Shown: positions 27,801 to 36,752 of the stretch, piece by piece
Numbering within the stretch: the stretch's first letter is position 1
How the letters are laid out: each line of letters starts with the position of its first letter
Assembly: GCF_022549225.1 (NCBI RefSeq)
Contig: NZ_JAKZFD010000001.1
Span: forward strand, 124,001-188,000
Origin: Pelomonas sp. CA6
GTDB lineage: Bacteria > Pseudomonadota > Gammaproteobacteria > Burkholderiales > Burkholderiaceae_C
Direction of reading: 5' to 3'
Length of the DNA: 64,000 nucleotides
The notes under the pieces: model-generated
Told to the model about the DNA's origin: nothing
Seen by the model: only the letters and a program-made list of their open reading frames with translations
Database searches by the model: none
Translations under genes and position numbers: made by a program

Positions 27801-28083
27801 CCGCGGGGTCGGCGTGGACCAGGAACTCGCTGCCGATCAGCAGGCGCAGCGCGGGTGGCGCGCGGTCCGCCGCCTCGGCCTCGGCGGCCATGCGGCGCAG
27901 CTCGGCATGGGCGCGCACCACGCCGGCCAGCGAGCATTCGTCGGTGATCGCCAGCGCGGCATAGCCCAGCGCGTCGGCGCGCCGCACCAGCTCCTCGGGC
28001 TGGGAGGCGCCGCGCAGAAAGCTGAAGCTGGACAGCGCGTGCAGCTCGGCATAGGCGGGCAGGCCCGTGGCCGGGCCGCTCAT
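24808..28083 (-). CDS. dnaE2: Error-prone DNA polymerase DnaE2 (ImuC)
   Basis: An alternative C-family replicative-type polymerase used for lesion bypass and SOS mutagenesis. The 1091-residue protein starts with a PHP domain (YAELHALSSFSFLRGAS, ITDECSLAGVVRAH). The polymerase core has GRGSAANSVVCYCL, PDIDVDF with catalytic acidic residues and GGFVLTRGPLSRLVP. FQEQVMQVAMIAAGFS follows, and a C-terminal HhH/OB region ends in VDSRDFH. The length is slightly below DnaE1 and usual for DnaE2. Its start overlaps the imuB stop by ATGA, so it is the last gene of the LexA-controlled imuA-imuB-dnaE2 cassette. Confidence 0.95.
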   Translation of the reverse strand: MSGPATGLPAYAELHALSSFSFLRGASQPEELVRRADALGYAALAITDECSLAGVVRAHAELRRMAAEAEAADRAPPALRLLIGSEFLVHADPADGVGAPAWAPFRLLLIARNKNGYGNLCEFITRLRRASSTKGQYRLLRSQIRAQDLADCVAILKPLRPGLATGDGGDEQMLDHAHWLLGLALGRAWIGVTLLRELDDERWLQRLQALSEASALPLLACGDVQMHLRSRKPLHDVMSATRLNRPVAECGEDLAPQAEQHLRSRLRLAQLYPPELLAQSVVAAAQCDFSLDELRYHYPDEVVPAGRTPAGHLRALTAQGAARRWPDGVPPPWQARIEHELALIEEMRYEHYFLTVADIVAYARSIGILCQGRGSAANSVVCYCLHITAVDPARSTLLFERFISRERAEPPDIDVDFEHERREEVIQYLYAKYGRDRAALAATVISYRPRSAIRDVGKALGLGEALVERLAAEHNGWSTQSLPDDRMAELQQELGLDAQDLRLRQLVELSRQLLAMPRHLSQHVGGFVLTRGPLSRLVPIENAAMPDRTVIQWDKDDLDSVGLMKVDVLALGMLSCLRRSFEFYRQWRGRAIELADVPEGDPPTYDMICAADTIGVFQIESRAQMSMLPRLRPRNFYDLVVEVAIVRPGPIEGGMVHPYLKNRERARRGEPIDHPPGLEPALERTFGVPIFQEQVMQVAMIAAGFSAGEADQLRRAMAAWKRPGDLQRFHDKIVSGMRERGYEDEFAQAIFRQIKGFASYGFPESHAASFALLTYVSSWIKCHEPAIFLAALLNSQPLGFYTPAQLVQDARRHGVRVRAADVSHSAHDCTLEAPGPQDMAQPGPRAATGPRGDPGQPVVRLGLRLVSGLSAAAIRRVVDARAERPFVDAQDLALRAGLGQREMQQLAAADALSSLAGHRRQQVWQASAQRRQGDLLHGADAPEEAVALPEASEGEAVVWDYAALGLTLRQHPLALLRETLAARGLRGSQELRAWRSGRPAAACGLVTVRQRPQTAKGTLFISLEDEHGSVQVIVWRQVYEQHRSVILHARLLAVWGEWQRGDGDVCHLLARRFEDLTPLLGRLRVDSRDFH

Positions 28084-29393
28084 CCGAACACCCCTTGCAG
28101 GAACCAGGCCGGGCGCTCCCCGGCCTGCAGGCGCTCGCGGTAGATCCACAGCAGCGCGCCCTGCGCGTTGCGAAACAGGTAGTAGTCGCGCTGCGGCGCG
28201 GGATGCTGGTCCCACCAGCCGGTCTCCAGGCGCTGCGGGCCGGCCAGGCGTTGCAGCGGTCCCTGGTAGAGCGGCTGCTCGCCGCGCAGCGCCAGGCGCA
28301 GCGGCGGGTCCAGCCGCCACGCGGGCTGCGGCGTCGCGGCGGGGCGGGCGCGCAGCGCGGCCGGGCCGGGGCGCAGCACGCGCTCGGGCCGCTGGCTGTC
28401 CCAGGGCTGCCAGTCGGTCATGCGCTCGGGGCGGTGGTCTTCGCGCGCATGGCCGACCAGCACGCGCGTCTCGCCCAGGCGCAGCGCGAAGCGCTCCAGC
28501 AGCTGGTGCAGGGCCTCGCGGGGCTGCAGGCGATCCTCGGCCAGCAGGCTGGCGCCCGGGGCGGGCAGCGGCAGGATGTCCAGCGCGCGCAAGGACAGTT
28601 CGGCCACCGGCGCCGGCAGGCTGAGGCGCGCCAGATGCTCGCCCAGCAGGCGCGACAGGTGGCGCAGATCGCGCGTGGGTTCGGCGGTGGCCAGCTCCAG
28701 CGCGCCGCCGGGGCCGACGTCGCGCGCGCGCATGGCGTCGTGGAGCCAGTGCAGCGTCAGGCGGCGCAGGCCGGCGTGGCGCGCGGTGAGCCAGGCGCAG
28801 AGCTGCTGCAGCAGCGCCTGCGCATGGCCCTGCAGGGCCTGGGCCTGCTCGACGCGGAAGGGCAGCTCCAGTCGCGCCTCGAAGCGCTCGGGCAGCTCCA
28901 CCCAGGCGAGCGCTTCGGTGCGCAGCCCGTAGGCCTGGTCCAGCGCCAGCAGCAGGGCCTCGTCGAAGCGCCGGCCCAGGGCGCTGCGCGGCAGCGCGCG
29001 CAGCTGGCCCAGGCGGCGGCAGCCCAGCCGGGCCAGCATGGGCAGATGGGGGCGGGCCGCGTCCAGCGCCGCCAGCGGCAGCGCGTCGAGCAGCGGCGCC
29101 AGCGGTTGCTGCAGGCCGTTGGTGACGCCGTGGCGCGCCAGCGCCAGCGCGGCGCGCGGATTGGGCGCCCAGGCCAGCTGCCGCAGCCCCAGCGCGCGGC
29201 CCTCGTCGCGGATGCGGCGGTTCAGGCGCCGCAGGCCGCCGAACAGGCGCAGGCTGCCGGAGAGTTCCAGCAGCACGGCCTCTTCCAGCCGGGCGACGCG
29301 CGGCGTGAACTGCAGCGCCCACCAGGCCAGGCCCGGGTCTTCGTGTGCGGGCGGTTCAGCCAGCAGCGCCAGCCAGCAGGCGGAGGGCTTCAT
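28080..29393 (-). CDS. imuB: ImuB, Y-family-like mutagenesis protein
   Basis: A catalytically inactive Y-family polymerase relative that links DnaE2 to the sliding clamp and to ImuA. The 437-residue protein keeps LELSGSLRLFGG and the palm/little-finger layout. The acidic catalytic signatures of active DinB/UmuC proteins are absent, as expected for ImuB. The C-terminal part (WWDQHPAPQRDYYLFRNAQGALLWIYRE) is the conserved ImuB tail. The dnaE2 start overlaps its stop by four bases. Its own start overlaps the end of imuA by 38 bases, so the three genes are tightly coupled. Confidence 0.92.
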   Translation of the reverse strand: MKPSACWLALLAEPPAHEDPGLAWWALQFTPRVARLEEAVLLELSGSLRLFGGLRRLNRRIRDEGRALGLRQLAWAPNPRAALALARHGVTNGLQQPLAPLLDALPLAALDAARPHLPMLARLGCRRLGQLRALPRSALGRRFDEALLLALDQAYGLRTEALAWVELPERFEARLELPFRVEQAQALQGHAQALLQQLCAWLTARHAGLRRLTLHWLHDAMRARDVGPGGALELATAEPTRDLRHLSRLLGEHLARLSLPAPVAELSLRALDILPLPAPGASLLAEDRLQPREALHQLLERFALRLGETRVLVGHAREDHRPERMTDWQPWDSQRPERVLRPGPAALRARPAATPQPAWRLDPPLRLALRGEQPLYQGPLQRLAGPQRLETGWWDQHPAPQRDYYLFRNAQGALLWIYRERLQAGERPAWFLQGVFG

Positions 29394-30165
29394 GGTCGGG
29401 ACGGGGCAGGGCGGGCGAGAGCGGAACGGGGGGCTGCGGCGGCGCCACGGCCAGGCCGCGCTCCAGCAGCCGGGCGGGCAGGCGCTGCGCCAGGGCCTGG
29501 GGCAGCGCGGCCAGGCGCAGCCAGCCTTCGTGCGGCGGCCCGCGGCGCTTGATCAGGCGCAACCGCAGGGCGGCCGGCGCCTGCGCGTCCGGGGCCAGTT
29601 CCAGGCGCAGCACGGCCGCGGAGGATTGGGCCTGCGCCGCGAGCGGCCGAAAGAGGAAGACCGGGCTGCTGCAGTCCTGCGCGGCGCTCTGCAGCCGGCG
29701 CAATTGATCGGGCCGCGCGCGGTCCAGCCAGGCCAGCACCAGCGCGGCATTGGAGCGTATGGCCTGCTCGGTGCACCACAACGCCTGCTGCGGCTGCTCG
29801 GGGCGTAGCCAGAGGCACTCGTGCGCCAGCAGGCCCAGCTCGCGCAGGCCTGCCGGATGAGGCGCCATGGGGGGCTGGATCAGCAGCAGCGGCTTGCCAG
29901 CGCGCCGCGCCAGTGCCGGGCCCAGCAGCCGCCATTCGGCCAGGCCGGCCTGGGCCTGCAGGATTTCGCTGAGCCCCTGGGTGGGCCAGCCGCCGCCGGG
30001 CAGCTCGGCATCCAGCGCGGCGAAGCCGCTGGGCCAGCAGGGCGCGTCGCCGCGGCCCAGCTGGGCGGCCCGCCACAGGCGGGCGTCCTGGGCCAGCAGC
30101 TGATCGCAGGCGGCCTGGGCATTGGGCGCCGAGGTGTCGGCGCAAGGCATGGAAGACGGGGACAT
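29356..30165 (-). CDS. imuA: ImuA, SOS mutagenesis accessory protein
   Basis: A RecA/SulA-like protein of the translesion mutasome. The 269-residue protein has WPSGFAALDAELPGGGWPTQGLSEIL at the N-terminus, a typical ImuA start to the RecA-like fold, and later LLLIQPPMAPHPAGL and RSNAALVLAWLDR. The start is unusual. The ATG at 30165 lies only seven bases from a LexA box that overlaps the putative -10, so translation may be leaderless; a second ATG at 30150 is the alternative. A longer frame from 30222 would cross the operator and is rejected. The imuB gene overlaps its end. Confidence 0.88.
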   Translation of the reverse strand: MSPSSMPCADTSAPNAQAACDQLLAQDARLWRAAQLGRGDAPCWPSGFAALDAELPGGGWPTQGLSEILQAQAGLAEWRLLGPALARRAGKPLLLIQPPMAPHPAGLRELGLLAHECLWLRPEQPQQALWCTEQAIRSNAALVLAWLDRARPDQLRRLQSAAQDCSSPVFLFRPLAAQAQSSAAVLRLELAPDAQAPAALRLRLIKRRGPPHEGWLRLAALPQALAQRLPARLLERGLAVAPPQPPVPLSPALPRPDHEALRLLAGAAG

Positions 30166-30172
30166 GAGATAA

Positions 30173-30188
30173 CTGTATAAAAACACAG
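30173..30188. promoter_or_regulatory. LexA operator (SOS box) of the imuA-imuB-dnaE2 operon
   Basis: CTGTATAAAAACACAG is a perfect match to the CTGT-N8-ACAG LexA consensus with an AT-rich centre. On the minus strand it overlaps a candidate promoter, TTGTGC - 17 bases - TACAGT, whose -10 forms the right half-site. Bound LexA would block RNA polymerase. The following cassette is a known SOS regulon member in many bacteria. Confidence 0.92.
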
Positions 30189-30320
30189 TTGCTTGCACAA
30201 GATTGGGCGCATGTCGCCCCATCAGAACCGTTGGTCAGCGATTGCGTCGGGATTAAGGGTTTGTACTAGGTGAAAACGACCAAATCTGCATAATCGACAC
30301 CAACTCCCTGCAAGAACTCC

Positions 30321-30911
30321 ATGAGCTATCCCTGGCAGTGCCCCGACTGCCCGCGTCTTCAGCTGCGTGCGCCCGTCGAAGCGGATCTGGACTCGGTGTT
30401 GGCCATCCATGCCGACCCGATCGCCCATCGTTTCAGCCCCGGCGCGCCCATGGCTTCGCGCGAGGCCGCCGCGGCGCTGCTGCAGGACTGGATGCAGCAC
30501 TGGCAGCAGCGCGGCTGGGGTTACTGGGCCATCGCGCTGCGCGAGGCGCCCGACGAGGTGCTGGGGTTTGGCGGCTTGCGCCATGGCGGTGCGGCCTCGG
30601 CCACGGCACCGCATCTGTACTTTCGCTTCCGGCCGCGTGCCTGGGGGCTGGGCTATGCGTCGGAGATGGGGCTGGCGGCCTTGCAACTGGCCTTCGAGCA
30701 TCTGCAGGTGCCGCGGGTGCAGGCCATCGTGAGGCCGGCCAATGTGCCGTCGCGGCGCACGCTGGAGCGGCTGGGCCTGCATCTGACCGGCTCGGTGGCC
30801 GACGTTCCGGGCGAGCCGGCCAGCCTGGTGTACGAGATCCAGGCGGCGCTCTACCAGGAGCGCGCCGGCGTCGCGGCGGGGGCGCCTGCGCCCACCGCTT
30901 TCGGCGCCTGA
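30321..30911 (+). CDS. GNAT-family N-acetyltransferase (RimJ/RimL-like)
   Basis: Predicted to transfer an acetyl group from acetyl-CoA to an amine, possibly a protein N-terminus or small molecule. The 196-residue protein has LQLRAPVEADLDSVLAIHADP at the start and RPRAWGLGYASEMGLAAL as the acetyl-CoA-binding motif. A late ANVPSRRTLERLGL is typical of the RimJ/L subgroup. The Ala-rich tail after about residue 175 is variable. It diverges from imuA, and the 155-base gap contains the LexA box. SOS control of this gene is possible but not shown. Confidence 0.82.
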   Translation: MSYPWQCPDCPRLQLRAPVEADLDSVLAIHADPIAHRFSPGAPMASREAAAALLQDWMQHWQQRGWGYWAIALREAPDEVLGFGGLRHGGAASATAPHLYFRFRPRAWGLGYASEMGLAALQLAFEHLQVPRVQAIVRPANVPSRRTLERLGLHLTGSVADVPGEPASLVYEIQAALYQERAGVAAGAPAPTAFGA

Positions 30912-31024
30912 TCCGGCCGGCGCGAGGGCGCTGTGCGCCGCGCGCTTGTATCGAGGCGTTCCGGCTGTCCTCTGGCGTCCGATGTCGAACGTTGTGGGGC
31001 CTGGACAACAACAAGGAGAGGTCC

Positions 31025-31951
31025 ATGTGGACATCACGCGTACTTCGGGCGATTGGGTTGGTGCTGCTGCTGGCGGTGACAGGTCTTGCCTCGGCGCGCG
31101 ACCACGATGGCGACGATGACGGCGACTACCGCGTGGTGAGGGCCTGGTACGGCGCCGGCGAACAGTCGATGGACGTGACGCGCCGGCTGCGCGAACTGGT
31201 GCGCCAGGACCGCCGCTTCCAGGTCAGCAACGAGATGCTCGGCGGCGATCCGGCCCCGGGCCAGTGGAAGACGCTGGTGATCCAGGCCACCGACCGCCAT
31301 GGCCGCATGCGCAACTTCGAATACCGCGAGGGCAACCGCATCGACGGCGACCGCTTCACCGCCTGGGCGCGGCCGGACGGCGACGACGGCGGCTGGCATC
31401 ACGGCGGCCGCGATGAGGGCTACTACGCGGTGATCTCCGCCAGCTATGGCACCTCGCGGCGGCAGATGGACGTCACCGGCCGCGTGATGGAGTTGGTGCG
31501 CCGCGACGGCGGCTTCAGCGCCGCCAATGACACGCTGGGCGGCGACCCCGACCGCGGACGCAACAAGGTGCTGCGCATCGAGGCGCGCGGCCGCGATGGC
31601 CAGACGCGCATCTTCGAATACCCCGAGGGCGCGACGGTGGACGGCCGCCTGTTCTCCGCGCGTGGTGGCTGGGGTGGCTCCGTGGTGGATCAGCCGCAGA
31701 CGCCCATGCCTTATGGCGAGCTGCAGATCCTGCAGGCCACCTATGGCATCGGACGGCACAGCATGGACGTGACGGCGCGGCTGCAGTCCCTGGTGCGCGG
31801 CCCGCGCTTCGAGGCGCGCGTGGACAACGACCTGGCCGGCGGCGATCCGGCGCGTGGCGAGAACAAGACCCTGTGGATCCGCTATCGCCTCGGCAATGGC
31901 CGCAGCCAGCAGGTGAGCGTCAACGAAGGCGACTGGCTGCGCCTGCCCTGA
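31025..31951 (+). CDS. Exported protein with three tandem copies of a DUF3395-like domain
   Basis: A 308-residue exported protein with a signal peptide ending near LASA (residue 24). It contains three copies of a domain of about 78 residues at roughly 35-112, 133-212 and 231-308. Each copy has YG, then MDVTxRL/V followed by LVR, a LGGDP or AGGDP motif, then KxLxI and a final hydrophobic strand. The unit resembles the DUF3395 (DNAJC11 C-terminal-like) domain known in bacteria and fungi, for which no activity is established. AAGGAGAGG precedes the ATG, and a strong terminator follows. A carbohydrate- or surface-binding role is only a guess. Confidence 0.75.
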   Translation: MWTSRVLRAIGLVLLLAVTGLASARDHDGDDDGDYRVVRAWYGAGEQSMDVTRRLRELVRQDRRFQVSNEMLGGDPAPGQWKTLVIQATDRHGRMRNFEYREGNRIDGDRFTAWARPDGDDGGWHHGGRDEGYYAVISASYGTSRRQMDVTGRVMELVRRDGGFSAANDTLGGDPDRGRNKVLRIEARGRDGQTRIFEYPEGATVDGRLFSARGGWGGSVVDQPQTPMPYGELQILQATYGIGRHSMDVTARLQSLVRGPRFEARVDNDLAGGDPARGENKTLWIRYRLGNGRSQQVSVNEGDWLRLP

Positions 31952-31974
31952 GCGCGCCGGCAGGTCGTGCCAAG

Positions 31975-32001
31975 GCCCGCGCGGGAGCGCGGGCTTTTTT
32001 T
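31975..32001 (+). terminator. Rho-independent terminator after the three-repeat exported protein
   Basis: A perfect eight-base-pair stem (gcccgcgc / gcgcgggc) with loop ggga is followed by seven T residues. It starts 24 bases after the stop. Its last base is also the end of the convergent Crp/Fnr gene. Confidence 0.93.
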
Positions 32002-32759
32002 CAAGCCGGCGGCTGGTGCTGCGGGAAGCGGCGCAGGCCGTCCAGATCCAGCACGCGCAGGCCGCCGTATTCCACGGCGATCAGCCGCGCCTGCTGCAGG
32101 TGCTTCAGCGCCTCGTTGACGCGCTGGCGCGACAGGCCCACGAGCAGGCCCAGCTCCTGCTGCGTGATGCGCAAGAGCCCGCCGACGCCGGGATAGAGCT
32201 GTGGGTGGAACAGCGCGGCGAGGTTGCGCGCCACGCGCAGGTCGGGGTCGGACTGGCGGTCGATTTCGCGCGCTGCGATGAACTGCCCCAGCCGTTCGTT
32301 GAGCTGGTTCAGCACATAGCGGTTGAACGCGATGCTCGTCTCCAGCAGCTCGTGGAAGCTCTCCAGCGGCAGGCCCGCGACCACGCTGCGGCGCAGGGCC
32401 TGGATGTTGTAGCGGTAAGCCTCGCGCTTGAGCAGCGTGCCCTCGCCGAACCAGCCGCCGGGCGGCACGCCGGTGAAGGTGATGGGGCGCGCGACGCTGT
32501 CGTCGTTGCTCATCTTCAGCAGCCCGTCGACGACGCCGAACCAGAAGTTCGCGGTCTTGCCGACGCGGCAGATGCGTTCGCCCACCTGCGCTTCGGCCAC
32601 CTGCAGCTGGGCACCGACGCGCATGCGCTGCGCCGGCTCCAGCACTGCCAGCCAGGGGATGGCGGACAGTTCCACCGCCGTGGCCGCGCGGGCGCGCTGG
32701 CGCAGCGGCAGCAGCGCCGGGATGGACGATGACAAGGGTGCGGAATGGCTGGTGTTCAT
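32001..32759 (-). CDS. Crp/Fnr-family transcriptional regulator
   Basis: A 252-residue regulator. The N-terminal cyclic-nucleotide-binding-type beta-barrel includes GERICRVGKTANFWFGVVDGLLKMS and PGGWFGEGTLLKRE, followed by the dimer helix. The C-terminal winged HTH has ITQQELGLLVGLSRQRVNEALKHLQ. There is no Cys cluster for an FeS centre, so it is not a classical FNR oxygen sensor. It diverges from the acyl-CoA ligase/Liv transporter operon across a 245-base gap that contains a perfect inverted repeat. It may control that operon and itself. The ATG at 32759 was chosen over a longer frame from 32930 that would cross the operator. Confidence 0.86.
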   Translation of the reverse strand: MNTSHSAPLSSSIPALLPLRQRARAATAVELSAIPWLAVLEPAQRMRVGAQLQVAEAQVGERICRVGKTANFWFGVVDGLLKMSNDDSVARPITFTGVPPGGWFGEGTLLKREAYRYNIQALRRSVVAGLPLESFHELLETSIAFNRYVLNQLNERLGQFIAAREIDRQSDPDLRVARNLAALFHPQLYPGVGGLLRITQQELGLLVGLSRQRVNEALKHLQQARLIAVEYGGLRVLDLDGLRRFPQHQPPA

Positions 32760-32866
32760 GACTGCCTCTGTCGGGTCTCGCGGGCCGCGCCTGCCGATGG
32801 GCGCGACATCTGCGACGTACAGGGCTCGTTCATCGCCGCCTGGCTTGACATGGCGCTGACGCGAAG

Positions 32867-32884
32867 GGCTGGGGAAAACCAGCC
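32867..32884. other. Short hairpin in the Crp/Fnr-ligase intergenic region
   Basis: GGCTGG and CCAGCC form a perfect six-base-pair stem around ggaaaa. A TAGAAT hexamer follows at 32898-32903 and could be a -10 box for the ligase operon, although no convincing -35 is present. Function unknown. Confidence 0.35.
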
Positions 32885-32910
32885 TCGGTATCAACCCTAG
32901 AATGTCTTTG

Positions 32911-32932
32911 CATTGACAACATGACGTCAATG
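32911..32932. promoter_or_regulatory. Perfect inverted repeat CATTGAC-N8-GTCAATG, candidate operator
   Basis: Seven-base half-sites are separated by eight bases in the gap between the Crp/Fnr gene and the acyl-CoA ligase gene. The half-sites resemble the TTGAC/T halves of FNR-type sites, but the spacing is four bases longer than canonical TTGAT-N4-ATCAA. Binding by the adjacent regulator is an inference. Confidence 0.5.
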
Positions 32933-33004
32933 CTCGCGCCTAGCATGCGTCTCAAACAAGCCGGCAGTGGGCTTCCACTGCGCAGAGCTGCAAAGGAGAC
33001 GACG

Positions 33005-34954
<1,950 letters not shown>

Positions 34955-34968
34955 GCAGGACCTGGGAC

Positions 34969-35754
34969 ATGAGCACCAAGAAGATCGGCGACGTCATCCT
35001 GGACGTGCAGAACATCTCGCTGTCCTTCGGCGGCGTGAAGGCGCTGACCGACATCAGCTTCAACGTGCGCGAGCACGAGATCCGTTCCATCATCGGCCCC
35101 AACGGCGCGGGCAAGAGCTCGATGCTGAACTGCATCAACGGCGTCTACCAGCCGCAGCAGGGCTCGATCACCTTCCGTGGCCAAACCTTCAAGCACATGA
35201 ATTCGCGCCAGGTGGCGGAGATGGGCGTGGCGCGCACCTTCCAGAACCTGGCCTTGTTCAAGGGCATGAGCGTGCTGGACAACATCATGACCGGCCGCAA
35301 CCTGCGCATGAAGACCAATCTCTTCCAGCAGGCGCTGCGCCTGGGCGCGGCCGAGCGCGAGGAGACGCTTCAGCGCGAGAAGGTCGAGCGCATCATCGAC
35401 TTCCTCGAGATCCCGGCCTACCGCAAGGTGCCGGTGGGGCGGCTGCCCTATGGCCTGCAAAAGCGTGTGGACCTGGGCCGCGCGCTGGCGATGGAGCCGC
35501 AGGTGCTGCTGCTGGACGAGCCGATGGCGGGCATGAACGTCGAGGAGAAGCAGGACATGTGCCGCTTCATCCTGGACGTCAACGACGAGTTCGGCACCAC
35601 CATCGTGCTGATCGAACACGACATGGGCGTGGTGATGGACATCTCCGACCGCGTCGTGGTGCTGGACTACGGCAAGAAGATCGGCGACGGCGCGCCCGAC
35701 GAGGTGCGCAGCAACGAGGATGTGATCCGCGCCTATCTGGGCACGTCCCACTGA
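34969..35754 (+). CDS. Branched-chain amino acid-type ABC transporter ATPase (LivG type)
   Basis: One of two cytoplasmic ATPases of a Liv-type importer. The 261-residue protein has Walker A GPNGAGKSS at 43-51, MGVARTFQNLALF around the Q-loop, a degenerate signature LPYGLQKRVDLGRAL, and VLLLDEPMAGMN for Walker B. The C-terminal VRSNEDVIRAYLG is LivG-like. It follows the ligase gene and precedes the two permeases. The transported compound is probably a carboxylic acid rather than an amino acid, judging from the flanking CoA ligases. Confidence 0.92.
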   Translation: MSTKKIGDVILDVQNISLSFGGVKALTDISFNVREHEIRSIIGPNGAGKSSMLNCINGVYQPQQGSITFRGQTFKHMNSRQVAEMGVARTFQNLALFKGMSVLDNIMTGRNLRMKTNLFQQALRLGAAEREETLQREKVERIIDFLEIPAYRKVPVGRLPYGLQKRVDLGRALAMEPQVLLLDEPMAGMNVEEKQDMCRFILDVNDEFGTTIVLIEHDMGVVMDISDRVVVLDYGKKIGDGAPDEVRSNEDVIRAYLGTSH

Positions 35755-35789
35755 CGCGACGAGCGTGACGAACCGGGGGTAGACACCAA

Positions 35790-36719
35790 ATGGGATTCTT
35801 TCTTGAGACCCTGATCGGCGGCCTGATGACGGGCATGCTGTATTCGCTGGTCGCGCTGGGCTTTGTGCTGATCTTCAAGGCCTCGGGCGTGTTCAATTTC
35901 GCGCAGGGCGCGATGGTGTTGTTCGCCGCGCTGGCGATGGCGCGCTTCTCCGAATGGATCCCGCAGTGGACGGGGCTGCAGGGCAAGCTGGCGGTCAACC
36001 TGCTGGCCATCGTCGTGGCGATGGCGCTGATGGTGGCGGTGGCCTGGGCGGTGCAGCGCCTGGTGCTCTCCAAGCTGGTCAACCAGGAGGGCATCACGCT
36101 GCTGATGGCCACGCTGGGCATCACCTATTTCCTCGACGGCTTTGGCCAGACCCTGTTCGGTTCGGACATCTACAAGATCGACGTGGGTCTGCCCAAGGAC
36201 CCGCTGTTCCTGTTCGAGAGCGTTTTCCCGGGCGGCGTGCTGGTCAACCAGGAAGACCTCGCCGCGGCGCTGATCGCGGCCGGCCTGGTCGCGGCGCTGA
36301 CGCTGTTCTTCCAGTACACCGGCACCGGCCGCGCGTTGCGCGCGGTGGCCGACGACCACCAGGCCGCGCAGTCCATCGGCATTCCGCTGTCGCGCATCTG
36401 GGTCATTGTCTGGAGCGTGGCCGGCTTCGTCGCGCTGGTGGCGGGGATCATCTGGGGCTCCAAGCTGGGCGTGCAGTTCTCGCTGTCGCTGGTGGCGTTG
36501 AAGGCGCTGCCGGTGGTGATCCTGGGCGGGTTGACCTCGGTGCCCGGCGCGATCCTGGGCGGGCTGGTGATCGGCGTGGGCGAGAAGCTGTCGGAGATCT
36601 ACATCGGCCCGCTGCTGGGCGGCGGCATCGAGATCTGGTTTGCCTACGCGCTGGCGCTGGTCTTCCTGTTCGTGCGTCCGCAGGGGCTGTTCGGCGAGAA
36701 GATCATCGACCGCGTGTGA
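35790..36719 (+). CDS. Liv-type ABC permease (LivH type)
   Basis: An inner membrane permease subunit of 309 residues with about eight hydrophobic segments. LivH hallmarks are visible: SLVALGFVLIFKASGVFNFAQGA at the N-terminus and GRALRAVADDHQAAQSIGIPL in the cytoplasmic ATPase-contact loop. LKALPVVILGGLTSVPGAILGG comes later, and the C-terminal LFVRPQGLFG is also typical. It pairs with the LivM-type protein encoded immediately downstream. Confidence 0.93.
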   Translation: MGFFLETLIGGLMTGMLYSLVALGFVLIFKASGVFNFAQGAMVLFAALAMARFSEWIPQWTGLQGKLAVNLLAIVVAMALMVAVAWAVQRLVLSKLVNQEGITLLMATLGITYFLDGFGQTLFGSDIYKIDVGLPKDPLFLFESVFPGGVLVNQEDLAAALIAAGLVAALTLFFQYTGTGRALRAVADDHQAAQSIGIPLSRIWVIVWSVAGFVALVAGIIWGSKLGVQFSLSLVALKALPVVILGGLTSVPGAILGGLVIGVGEKLSEIYIGPLLGGGIEIWFAYALALVFLFVRPQGLFGEKIIDRV

Positions 36720-36752
36720 CCCCGCGCAGGGCGCAAGAACAAGGAGAACACC

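Noticed and set aside
23255-27937. 1560-codon minus-strand open frame
   Set aside because: The upstream two thirds is an out-of-frame reading of dnaE2. Only the segment from about 24706 downward is credible.
24811-28083. dnaE2 called as the replicative DnaE1
   Set aside because: Rejected because it lies in an imuA-imuB cassette with a LexA box and has the shorter DnaE2 length and N-terminus.
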